Positions 24,812 through 32,869 of a stretch of DNA of 64,000 bases are shown here, piece by piece. Numbering within the stretch: position 1 is the first letter of the stretch; every line of letters begins with the position of its first letter. Source of the stretch: Lachnospiraceae bacterium (GTDB lineage Bacteria; Bacillota; Clostridia; Lachnospirales; Lachnospiraceae). Where the stretch lies: assembly GCA_024687305.1 (NCBI GenBank), contig JAILEQ010000062.1, positions 1 through 64,000 of the forward strand, read 5' to 3'. The notes beneath the pieces are model-generated. The model saw only the letters and a list, made by a program, of their open reading frames with translations. It was not told the origin of the DNA and did no database searches. Made by a program: the position numbers and the translations under genes.

Positions 24812-26245
24812 TTAGTAACCAAAGAATTTCTTCAATTTTTCATCCGGAAGGAGATCGCTTTTGTAAAGGCCGAAGGAGCTGCCCGGAACGATCTCCTGGT
24901 ACCGGTCGAGAAACTCGTCGTAGGTTTTGGCCTTAAAGCAGTCGGGAGTTATGAAAAAGTCGCGCGAGCCGCCGGTTGAGCGGTTGCCCGCCGTCACACT
25001 TACTTTATAGTCACCGGTGGCAAGTTTATAAACTCTGTATTGCTCAAGATACCAGCCGTGAATGTCGACGTGCCCAAACGGAACATCGTAAGAAGAGATA
25101 ACGTCATTGTTTGAGAGAGCACAGTTTTCGTAATCGTATTCTATGCATTTTATAAAATCTTCGGCAGTACTGAAATTTTCAATGTAAAATGTGTCGGAAT
25201 CTGAGCTTTGGCGTATGAATTCGTAATCACCGTCAATTTGACGGATGTCGTATTTCCAAGCCTTTTTAAGCATTTCTTTTGTAAGCCAGTGATAATTCTT
25301 TTTGACTTTTTTATAAGCTTTATCTGTGTAAACTTTTATGTCCGTACCGAACTTAAACTTCTCTTCGGGGTTTGAGTTCGCTACGGTTGTTTTGGTATAC
25401 TCGCAAAGATAATCGATAAATTCATCGGACGTGGAGCCTTCTTTCCATTCATCTACGATCCGTTCATTTTTCCATCCGCTTCTTGTCTGTCCGAATACGA
25501 GCCTGCCGTGAACGGGCGTGATCTCCCATGGTGTACACTTTTTCATCTGTGCGATCGATGCCCAGGGATATTCCGTTTTAAGTTTTTCAAGCGCTTTCTC
25601 GTAGTAAACGTTTATGTCCGTTCCGTATTTAAACAATTTTATACTTTTCGTGGGCTTTTTGTTGAGCTCTTCCTCGCGAAGCCTTTCTTTTTCTTCCGCC
25701 TCTTCCCTTTCAAAGATATCATCGGGACTTAGGGCTTTCCATGCCCATACTTTATCGGGATCGATGCAGCATAATGCCGGTGCATGGATAAATGTTCCGT
25801 CTGTTTCGCTGAATTTATCCCATCGGCCCGCAGAGATCGAACCGTCGTTTAACAGTAAAAGGCAATACTGTTCATTTTTGGGATAATCTTTGTCGGAAAA
25901 AGAGTTAAAACCTTCGAAATCGACGTGATATGTGCTTTCTTCTTCGGGGATCATATTGATGAAACCGATATTTTCGTCTTCAAGGCATTCCGTGATATCG
26001 TAACGGGAAAGGCGATGCCATTTTGCAACTTCGCTCCAGTCAACCGAATCGCCCGTGCCACGAACAAACGAACCTGTAGGATTTGTTTTACTGCAATCAT
26101 TGTGCGGACACCATTCCCCTGCCGTGTAACGCCCGTTTTTTAATTCGAGCAGACAAAAAGTCCCGTATTCCGGAAGTTTTTTGTCTTTTGTCTCAAAAAA
26201 ATTGTTAAAGGAAATGGTTAGCGTCTTGTAATCGCAGGTAAACAT
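24812..26245 (-). CDS. Large soluble protein with internal duplication, function unknown
   Basis: 477 residues with no signal peptide or membrane helix. Two halves are seen. An N-terminal pair of short units (YGTFCLLELKNGRYTAGEW and QYCLLLLNDGSISAGRW) repeats around residues 25-50 and 122-145. A second pair (FKYGTDINVYYEKALEKLK and FKFGTDIKVYTDKAYKKVK) repeats around 205-290 and 297-380. Aromatic and acidic residues dominate. I recognise no family. A bidirectional reading is possible: the upstream plus-strand terminator at 24763 lies just beyond its stop codon. Confidence 0.7.
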   Translation of the reverse strand: MFTCDYKTLTISFNNFFETKDKKLPEYGTFCLLELKNGRYTAGEWCPHNDCSKTNPTGSFVRGTGDSVDWSEVAKWHRLSRYDITECLEDENIGFINMIPEEESTYHVDFEGFNSFSDKDYPKNEQYCLLLLNDGSISAGRWDKFSETDGTFIHAPALCCIDPDKVWAWKALSPDDIFEREEAEEKERLREEELNKKPTKSIKLFKYGTDINVYYEKALEKLKTEYPWASIAQMKKCTPWEITPVHGRLVFGQTRSGWKNERIVDEWKEGSTSDEFIDYLCEYTKTTVANSNPEEKFKFGTDIKVYTDKAYKKVKKNYHWLTKEMLKKAWKYDIRQIDGDYEFIRQSSDSDTFYIENFSTAEDFIKCIEYDYENCALSNNDVISSYDVPFGHVDIHGWYLEQYRVYKLATGDYKVSVTAGNRSTGGSRDFFITPDCFKAKTYDEFLDRYQEIVPGSSFGLYKSDLLPDEKLKKFFGY

Positions 26246-26404
26246 AGTTTTCTTTCTCCCTTACTGAATGGGTACGGAGTGTGTTTCTGGCAATATTTTA
26301 GCATTTGCGTCTTTAAAAACCAACTGTAATTTGATATCATTTCTACATACGCCAATCATCGCAAAAGAGAGATTGTGCGTAAACGAACCGGCAAGGCGGA
26401 TAAG

Positions 26405-27805
26405 ATGAATATTTTCGCATTTGAAAGACAAAAAGAGACGATAAGTATAAGGAATATCAGACCTTCGAGATACATTTATTATATGGCATATGTGCTGGAA
26501 CTTATTTTTTTCTCGGTCCGAGGCAACTTCCTTCCCGTTTCGACGAAAGTGTTCGGGATAAACGGCTGGACGATCATTTTCGCGGCACATATGATAGCTT
26601 CTTTGATCGTGATGCTTATGTGGACAAAGAAATTTAAACCGCTTTTGATAGCCTCTTTGGTGATAATGCTGGCAGGACTTGTTCCGTACATCTTTTTGCC
26701 CGTCGGTATTTTGAGATTTGTGTTCGGACTCATCGGATACATCGGGCTCGGAGGTGTGGTCACGGGAGCGCGTTGCGGTTATGCTTTCGCGGCAAATAAT
26801 GCCGAGAGGCTGTTCGGAATCATACTTATGTTCTTTTCGGTTACGATGGTAAGACTTTCAGATTCTTTGGGAGCTGACGGCATTTTTGTAACGGTAATGC
26901 TTCCTATCGCACTTTTGGTAGTATTAAGCTTTTGCATCGTTCGATTTAGGGAAGAAGATCTTGAGGTCAAAGAAGAAAGCTCAAAAGAGGATGCGAGGGG
27001 AGTATATTGGGCGCTTGCATTTTTTATCGTTTATTTTTCGGTAGACGGATATATAGGGGCGCTGACGGAAGACAGCCGGAATGAGTATATGTACCTGATC
27101 GCAGGAAGCTTGCTTGCGGTCGTTATACTGGTTTCTGCTTTTTGCAAGATCCGGCTTTCAACCTGGCATCTATGGAATCTTTTCCTTTTGTTTTCTATCG
27201 CAATGGGAGTATTTGCGGTGCTTGCTCCAAAGATCGGGACCGATGTACCCATGAACTTCTTTGGCGGTTTAAGCTATATCGGATGGCCGTTATGTATATA
27301 TACGCTCGGAAGTGCACAGCGCCGGTTTGCAAGCTACAGGCTTTTGAAAAAATGTACCCTTGTTTATGTTTTGCTTTCTCCGTTCACCACACTTTCAAGC
27401 AACTGGGCATTAAATTTTTGTTCGGAGTATTTTCCGATGATAACGTTAATATACATATTGACGATCTCATTTGTTTTGCTCATGTTTTCCCCGGTAAGCT
27501 ACCAATATCTTTTTTCGTCATTATGGATCGACGGATTGTATAAGCCTGATATGACTGCTTTACACAAGAAGGTCGAGCAGGCGGATCAATTCGGCAAATA
27601 TGAACTGACGCCCAGACAAAAGGAAGTCGCCGCTTTACTGCTTGCCGCAAAAACAAGAAGACAGATTGCGGGCGAGTTGGGGCTTTCCGAGTCCACAGTC
27701 AAAATGCATACATCGGAGTTGTATAAACGACTTAACATAAACAGCAAGGCAGAACTGTTTAAGATATTCGGTGTTACCGCGACAGAAGAGTCGCCGGAAG
27801 AATAG
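26405..27805 (+). CDS. Membrane-embedded LuxR-type transcriptional regulator
   Basis: 466 residues from the ATG after AAGGCGG (26405); a GTG at 26375 in the same frame is the alternative. About twelve hydrophobic segments (residues 20-370) are followed by a cytoplasmic LuxR helix-turn-helix (about 400-460), with LTPRQKEVAALLL and RRQIAGELGLSESTVKMHTSELYKRL. This matches the helix-turn-helix proteins with MFS-like membrane halves found in Clostridia and Actinobacteria. The signal is unknown. It is divergent from the unknown gene at 24812 and ends at a terminator. Confidence 0.82.
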   Translation: MNIFAFERQKETISIRNIRPSRYIYYMAYVLELIFFSVRGNFLPVSTKVFGINGWTIIFAAHMIASLIVMLMWTKKFKPLLIASLVIMLAGLVPYIFLPVGILRFVFGLIGYIGLGGVVTGARCGYAFAANNAERLFGIILMFFSVTMVRLSDSLGADGIFVTVMLPIALLVVLSFCIVRFREEDLEVKEESSKEDARGVYWALAFFIVYFSVDGYIGALTEDSRNEYMYLIAGSLLAVVILVSAFCKIRLSTWHLWNLFLLFSIAMGVFAVLAPKIGTDVPMNFFGGLSYIGWPLCIYTLGSAQRRFASYRLLKKCTLVYVLLSPFTTLSSNWALNFCSEYFPMITLIYILTISFVLLMFSPVSYQYLFSSLWIDGLYKPDMTALHKKVEQADQFGKYELTPRQKEVAALLLAAKTRRQIAGELGLSESTVKMHTSELYKRLNINSKAELFKIFGVTATEESPEE

Positions 27806-27825
27806 AGCGACGCGCAAGATATATT

Positions 27826-27857
27826 CCCTTCGGATTGTTTCCGAAGGGTTTCTTTTT
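27826..27857 (+). terminator. Intrinsic terminator
   Basis: CCCTTCGG (27826-27833) with CCGAAGGG (27841-27848), then TTTCTTTTT. Ends the LuxR-type gene. Confidence 0.88.
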
Positions 27858-27987
27858 GCAAAATGGCATAAAAACGGGAAAAATCAGATACCCTACCCAA
27901 ATGTCCGTATTGTTTTTTGAAGCGTTCCTTTTAGACTTTTATCTGTAAGATATGTGTGTAAATGCGCACAAAGAAAGGAATGCGACA

Positions 27988-29193
27988 ATGAAAAGAATAA
28001 CAGTTTTATTGATAGTTTTATCCATGCTGATCTGCATGGCGGCGTGCGGTAAAAACTCAGGCGGCGATGGTCAGTCGGGTAACGATGGCACAAACGTCAC
28101 AAAGAGTGTTTCGGGCGAGAAAAACACATCTGACAAGGAAGCGGCGGACGAATCTGCCGTAAATAAGACCTCGGATAATGCAAAAGCAGAAGAGCCTCCC
28201 ATGATACCCGGTGTTCTTAACTTTTATGACCTCGATGACAGAGATGCATCGGTTCTTACGGGGCTTCGGACTGTTGGTAACCGTATCGGAAATTCATATA
28301 ATGCAGATGATTATTTGGGTATAAATGATTGGCCGGCTTCTTCGGATCATATCCGCTTCATTTTTGCAATTGATGAGTGGGTGGAATTATATCCCGATTC
28401 GAATCTTGAATACGGACTGAGACTATGGGTGCTCGAACACAGAGAAGATCAGTCATATTATGAGAATGCAAAGTTTTCGGATCTGATGCCGGGATTTAAA
28501 ACATACATTGATTTAAGGCCTGAACCCGACGCTCCCGATTATCCATGGGGAAGTTTCTATCTGAATCCGGATGAATGTACGCCGGGATATTATGATTTGG
28601 TTTTTACTTATGACGGTAAAGCGATAGCGACGCTCCTTACCAAGTTTTATAACGAAACAGACCTGGATGGTATGGATGACAAAGAACTCACAAAACTTAT
28701 GGAAGATGAGCAGGCTTTGGCAGGGGGCGGTGCATTGGCGACACCCAAACCTGCCGCAAAGAAAGACAACTCCGGTGAGGAAAGCGTTGAATCTATAGAA
28801 GAGGATGTGGCTGAAAGCGATACATCAAGCTATGTATTCCCCGGATACACAACGGAGGCTCCCTGGCCGGAAGCAGCCGTTTGGGAAGCAATGGGACTGC
28901 CGAACCTTTACGTAGATGATGCAGGAAAGGTATCTATAAGCGATAAAGAGTGGATATATCCTTTGAACGCCAAAGACGGTGTTTTGTTTGAAGCTCGTCC
29001 CGAAAGCAGCCACTTTGACGATCTTGTGGCTGCATTAAACGAAGCCGGGATAGAAGGTGAAGACAGTTCGGATTCTTTTGACAGTTATTACGAGGCTTAT
29101 TACACTTATAACGGTGTGGATATGGCTGTTAAGATCTCCGAGTTTGACACCGGAAAACTGACTATACTGGTGAGATTCCTTCCGGAAGATTAA
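27988..29193 (+). CDS. Lipoprotein of unknown function
   Basis: 401 residues from the ATG after AAAGGAATG. The signal peptide ends in the lipobox MAA-C20. A Ser/Asn/Lys/Asp spacer (about 21-70) is followed by two domains that look alike in part: one around 75-235 and another around 295-401 after an acidic linker. The last ~100 residues hold paired beta strands (WIYPLNAKDGVLFE, YYTYNGVDMAVKISEF). No catalytic motif. It lies outside the cell, tethered to the membrane. Confidence 0.75.
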   Translation: MKRITVLLIVLSMLICMAACGKNSGGDGQSGNDGTNVTKSVSGEKNTSDKEAADESAVNKTSDNAKAEEPPMIPGVLNFYDLDDRDASVLTGLRTVGNRIGNSYNADDYLGINDWPASSDHIRFIFAIDEWVELYPDSNLEYGLRLWVLEHREDQSYYENAKFSDLMPGFKTYIDLRPEPDAPDYPWGSFYLNPDECTPGYYDLVFTYDGKAIATLLTKFYNETDLDGMDDKELTKLMEDEQALAGGGALATPKPAAKKDNSGEESVESIEEDVAESDTSSYVFPGYTTEAPWPEAAVWEAMGLPNLYVDDAGKVSISDKEWIYPLNAKDGVLFEARPESSHFDDLVAALNEAGIEGEDSSDSFDSYYEAYYTYNGVDMAVKISEFDTGKLTILVRFLPED

Positions 29194-29206
29194 AGCGGGT
29201 TCGTAT

Positions 29207-29238
29207 AGACGACAGCATTTTTGCTGTCGTCTTTTTTT
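29207..29238 (+). terminator. Intrinsic terminator
   Basis: AGACGACAGCA (29207-29217) and TGCTGTCGTCT (29222-29232) flank a T4 loop and run into T7. Ends the lipoprotein gene. Confidence 0.95.
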
Positions 29239-29283
29239 ACTTTATTAGGAAATTTCTTCGAAATTTTCTATAAAGCAAAAAAT

Positions 29284-29423
29284 GCTCCGCAAGGGTGCAA
29301 AACGTCCTGTGGACGTTTGTTATGCACCGACCGTAGCGGAGCGAAGACCGCACTCGCGCGCGTGGAATATGTTGCTTACGCAACCGCGCTCGGCGCGAGC
29401 GTATTGCGAGCAATACGCTTTTT
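29284..29423 (+). ncRNA. Structured intergenic segment, candidate small RNA
   Basis: This 304-bp gap after the lipoprotein gene holds a three-tier nested stem: GCTCCGC/GCGGAGC (284-290 with 336-342 of 29xxx), GGTGCA/TGCACC and AACGTCC/GGACGTT with a TGT loop. Then come hairpins GTTGC/GCAAC and CGCTC/GAGCG. It ends in a terminator, GCGTATTG-CGAG-CAATACGC plus T5, whose hairpin is identical to the one at 40453-40472. No open reading frame of note is present. Expression is not shown. Confidence 0.4.
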
Positions 29424-29497
29424 ATATAATTCTTTACATAAGGGTTCAACATTTATAAACTGTAATTGATCGTATTTACAGACAAAGGAGCGAACAT

Positions 29498-30550
29498 ATG
29501 ATAATAGATTCATTTGACAACATAAGTGAGCCCATCATAACACCACAGTCTTTCTTTGGAGATAAGAAGAATATCTGTGATATAGCGATCGGAACGTTTT
29601 CAAGAGAGATATATCCGGCGGTACTTGCGAAATACCCGCACGAGGAGATCGGGGAGCTCAGGGCTGCAAATAAGATAAAGAAGATCCATCTTTTGAATGT
29701 CGGCGGCATGAAAGTCGTTTTTTATCTTTCGGAGATAGGCGCAACTCTTGCCGGAACAGATATCATAGAGCTTAACTGGCTTACGGGAGCGGATAAGTTC
29801 ATTTTGTTTGGGTCAGCGGGATCATTGGACAAAGAACGCACTACGGGCAAATATGTGATACCGACCGAGGCTTACCGTGACGAAGGAATGTCGTATCACT
29901 ACGCCGAGGCGGATGATTATATAACCGTAAAAAACGCCGATCGGCTGGCCGATATTTTTACAAAGAATGAGCTGCCGTTCGTTAAGGGAAAAGTGTGGAC
30001 TACCGATGCTTTGTACCGTGAGACTCGCAATGCGGTGCGTCAACGAAAAGAAGAGGGATGTATCGCCGTAGAAATGGAGCTTGCGGGAGTTCAGGCAGTC
30101 TGTGACTATCACGGCTTTGAACTGTATGATTTTCTGGTGACGGGCGATGTGGTGGATCAGCCCGATTACTCACCTGACGGACTAACAGAAGCGAATCATT
30201 CGCTTGATAAATTTGACGTGGCACTGGCGATAGCAAGGAGCATCAAAACTGTTCCTTACGTTCCGGCCGATCCCGGGGTAAGACCGCACAATACCGATGT
30301 TTTAAAAAAATTTCATAGAAACAGGTTTATCATGCACATCCTTTTGGCGATAAGTGTGGTGCTGTCAATCAGCGGAATAGCGGTAATGTTTAAAAGGCCG
30401 ATCATCCTGTGCACAGGAATACTGGTGCTGCTTGTAAGTCTGTTTTTCGGAGCTTTTACCGGCGCAATGTGTTGCCCGTATTGCGGCCATCCGATCGGAA
30501 GAAACAGCTTCGGGCCCCGTTGTACCAATTGCGGGAGAAAGATTCTGTAA
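29498..30550 (+). CDS. Nucleoside phosphorylase-like protein with C-terminal membrane and zinc-ribbon tail
   Basis: 350 residues. The N-terminal ~255 residues have the PNP_UDP (purine/uridine phosphorylase, MTA/SAH nucleosidase) pattern: ADKFILFGSAGSLD, DEGMSYHY, and VEMELAGVQAVCDYHG with the catalytic Met-Glu pair, then GDVVD. Two membrane helices (about 276-294 and 300-318) and a C4 zinc ribbon (CCPYCGHPIG...CTNCGRK, about 324-346) follow, which is unusual for this enzyme family. The ribosome site is AAAGGAGCG. A PfkB-family kinase gene comes next, suggesting nucleoside salvage. Confidence 0.8.
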   Translation: MIIDSFDNISEPIITPQSFFGDKKNICDIAIGTFSREIYPAVLAKYPHEEIGELRAANKIKKIHLLNVGGMKVVFYLSEIGATLAGTDIIELNWLTGADKFILFGSAGSLDKERTTGKYVIPTEAYRDEGMSYHYAEADDYITVKNADRLADIFTKNELPFVKGKVWTTDALYRETRNAVRQRKEEGCIAVEMELAGVQAVCDYHGFELYDFLVTGDVVDQPDYSPDGLTEANHSLDKFDVALAIARSIKTVPYVPADPGVRPHNTDVLKKFHRNRFIMHILLAISVVLSISGIAVMFKRPIILCTGILVLLVSLFFGAFTGAMCCPYCGHPIGRNSFGPRCTNCGRKIL

Positions 30551-30603
30551 ACGGCCGACAGAGATTTTGCAAATTTATGTAAACCAGAGAGGATATTTAT
30601 TTT

Positions 30604-31503
30604 ATGAGCAAAAAAGTATATTTATTCGGACAGATATTGGGAACGCACTCGTTCTTGCTAAAAGACGGCTTTTTGCAGCCCGACGAGTACGCAGAGATAG
30701 GGGCACAGTATTTTCTCCCCGGTGGAGAGACGGGAACGGCAGCAACGGTTCTCGCTTCATTGGGAGCAGATGTTAAGATGGACGGAACCTGGATAGGAAC
30801 GGAAGTTGCTCCGATGTTAAAAGAGTTTTACGCGGGTAAAAGCGTGGACCTCTCTTCAGTAAAGTTTTGGGAAGAAGACAAAGGCGTAATGGACTATGTA
30901 GTTATAGCCGGTTTGGTGCGTTCTCCGATGGGACGCTTTCAGACACTGTTTTCATCGGGAAAACGCTGGTGGAATGTTCCGAGAGAAGAGGATATCGCCG
31001 AAGCAAAAGCAGCTGCGATCGATCCGTTCTTCGGTGACGATTCGCTGCTTGCGGCCGATCTGTGTCTTAAGCATAACGTTCCTTACGTTACGATCGACAG
31101 CCCTCACACTTCCAAACTGCATCAACAGGCAGCAATAAACGTAGTCTCAAAAGAGTGCACCGCAGAACACTACAAAGGTATGCCGGCCGAAGAGATCATG
31201 GAGAAGCTTAAAGAAACATCTGCGGGATTAACGATCATTACACAGGGCGGCGGTGAGATGCTGTATGCAAGAAAAGGTGAACCGACACACACCATGAAGC
31301 CTTTTGACGTTGAAGTTAAAAGCACGCTCGGCGCGGGAGATACCTTCAAAGCGGGCTGTGTATACGCTCTCTTAAAGGGCTTTAATGACGAAGAAACCGT
31401 AAGATTTGCCTCTGCCTGCTCGGCCATCGCGATCTCGCGCTTCCCGCTTCCTTTAAATCCTCCGACACTTTCCGAGGTTGAGGGATTGACAGCTCATAAA
31501 TAA
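30604..31503 (+). CDS. PfkB-family carbohydrate/nucleoside kinase
   Basis: 299 residues. The PfkB fold is marked by the N-terminal glycine motif PGGETGTAATVLASLG (about 39-54) and the C-terminal signature STLGAGDTFKAGCVYALL, with the catalytic Asp in GAGDT. The family phosphorylates sugars or nucleosides. Its position 53 bp after a nucleoside phosphorylase-like gene suggests ribose- or nucleoside-linked chemistry, but the substrate is not clear. Confidence 0.88.
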   Translation: MSKKVYLFGQILGTHSFLLKDGFLQPDEYAEIGAQYFLPGGETGTAATVLASLGADVKMDGTWIGTEVAPMLKEFYAGKSVDLSSVKFWEEDKGVMDYVVIAGLVRSPMGRFQTLFSSGKRWWNVPREEDIAEAKAAAIDPFFGDDSLLAADLCLKHNVPYVTIDSPHTSKLHQQAAINVVSKECTAEHYKGMPAEEIMEKLKETSAGLTIITQGGGEMLYARKGEPTHTMKPFDVEVKSTLGAGDTFKAGCVYALLKGFNDEETVRFASACSAIAISRFPLPLNPPTLSEVEGLTAHK

Positions 31504-31522
31504 AGAATACATAGGGGTAACC

Positions 31523-32797
31523 ATGAAAGAGAAGATCAAGGCGATCATCGCGTTTTCGGTGGTCGCAATAATAACAATAATATTTATCATATTGGATATA
31601 AAAGACAAGGCCCGGTCAACCGATGTTTTTCCGACCGATGAAACAAAGATAATGCTTTACGGTGAAGCGCACGGGTCGAAGATTTATTACGACATAGAGT
31701 TTGATCTTTGGAAAGATTGTTACGCTAAAGGCATGCGTGATCTGTTTGTGGAACATGCGTACTTTAACGCCAAATACATGAATCTTTGGATGAGCGAAGA
31801 TACCGATGAAAAGCTTGACGAATTTATGGAAGATATAAGCGATACGCAAACCGGCAATGCATATTTCCGTGAATTCTTGAAAAGGATAAAAGCCGAGTGT
31901 CCCGAAACGGTATTTCACGGAACGGACATAGGCCACCAGCTTTATTCGACCGCACCCAGATATCTTGCATATCTTGAAGAGCACGGCATGAAAGACTCGG
32001 AAGAGTACAAAGAAACGCTTGAAAACATGGCGCAGGCCGAAGAACATAATGCCCTTCCGGATCAAAACTTCGGCATGAACCCCTTAAGAGAAGGCTACAT
32101 GGTCGATAACTTTATTAAAGCCTACGACAGTGTCGGTGGTAAGATCATGGGTATTTACGGAAGCTACCACACCGATCTTTCCAATCCGGAACTCATGGCG
32201 GGTCGTTTAAAAGCGCATTACGGAGATATTATCAGTTCCGTTACCTTGTCGACCCTTGCGCGCGGAAAACTTGAACCTTATAAGTTCGGTTTAAGCGTGA
32301 CCGGCATCATTTTCCTTTTGATGCTCTTTGTTCCCAACATATGCTGGGCAAAATGGGGCAAGCCCGTAAACTACGAAAATTTCGTGCAAAAAGAAAACAG
32401 AATACTCCTCATTTTTGAACGTGCGGGTGAAGTCCTGGTAACATGTTTTCTTTTGATATTCCCTGCAACAGGTTCGCGTGTAAAACTGCTCCCCGAAGGC
32501 TTGTACTTTGATTGGACCGACTTCATTCGCCTTACGGCATTTGTACTCATGATCTTTTACGAATGTTTTTGGATAAGGTATTTTGGCACCAAGAAAACGA
32601 TGCAAGACTACTACAGTTCATTCGCAGGCTTCCCCGTCGCCGGCGCAACGCTTCCGGTCATAGCGGTATTGTTGCTTGGAATTCACGCACATAATCTGCT
32701 TTTGATCGGAGCCGCGATCATACTTGGGATAGGACATATCGGAATACATCTGCAGCATAAAAAGGAAGCATCGAACAGTGAACTTGCCCAATCATGA
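31523..32797 (+). CDS. EreA/ChaN-like domain joined to a multi-pass membrane domain
   Basis: 424 residues. An N-terminal helix (about 7-25) is followed by an extracytoplasmic domain (about 35-240), with GEAHGSKI, FVEHAYFN, FHGTDIGHQ and GSYHTD. These His/Glu-rich motifs recall the haem-uptake ChaN/TraB-EreA superfamily, but the match is by eye. Five membrane helices follow (about 255-275, 292-312, 330-350, 365-385 and 390-408). It is the last gene of a possible three-gene unit and ends at a shared terminator. Function unknown. Confidence 0.6.
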   Translation: MKEKIKAIIAFSVVAIITIIFIILDIKDKARSTDVFPTDETKIMLYGEAHGSKIYYDIEFDLWKDCYAKGMRDLFVEHAYFNAKYMNLWMSEDTDEKLDEFMEDISDTQTGNAYFREFLKRIKAECPETVFHGTDIGHQLYSTAPRYLAYLEEHGMKDSEEYKETLENMAQAEEHNALPDQNFGMNPLREGYMVDNFIKAYDSVGGKIMGIYGSYHTDLSNPELMAGRLKAHYGDIISSVTLSTLARGKLEPYKFGLSVTGIIFLLMLFVPNICWAKWGKPVNYENFVQKENRILLIFERAGEVLVTCFLLIFPATGSRVKLLPEGLYFDWTDFIRLTAFVLMIFYECFWIRYFGTKKTMQDYYSSFAGFPVAGATLPVIAVLLLGIHAHNLLLIGAAIILGIGHIGIHLQHKKEASNSELAQS

Positions 32798-32817
32798 TCG
32801 GGATGCTGAGATGAGAT

Positions 32818-32843
32818 AAAAGGCAGCATAAGCTGCCTTTTGT
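32818..32843. terminator. Bidirectional intrinsic terminator between convergent genes
   Basis: AAAAGGCAGC (32818-32827) and GCTGCCTTTT (32832-32841) around a 4-nt loop, with A-rich and T-rich flanks so it works both ways. Confidence 0.88.
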
Positions 32844-32869
32844 TATATAAGTGTATTTGAAAAGGCATT

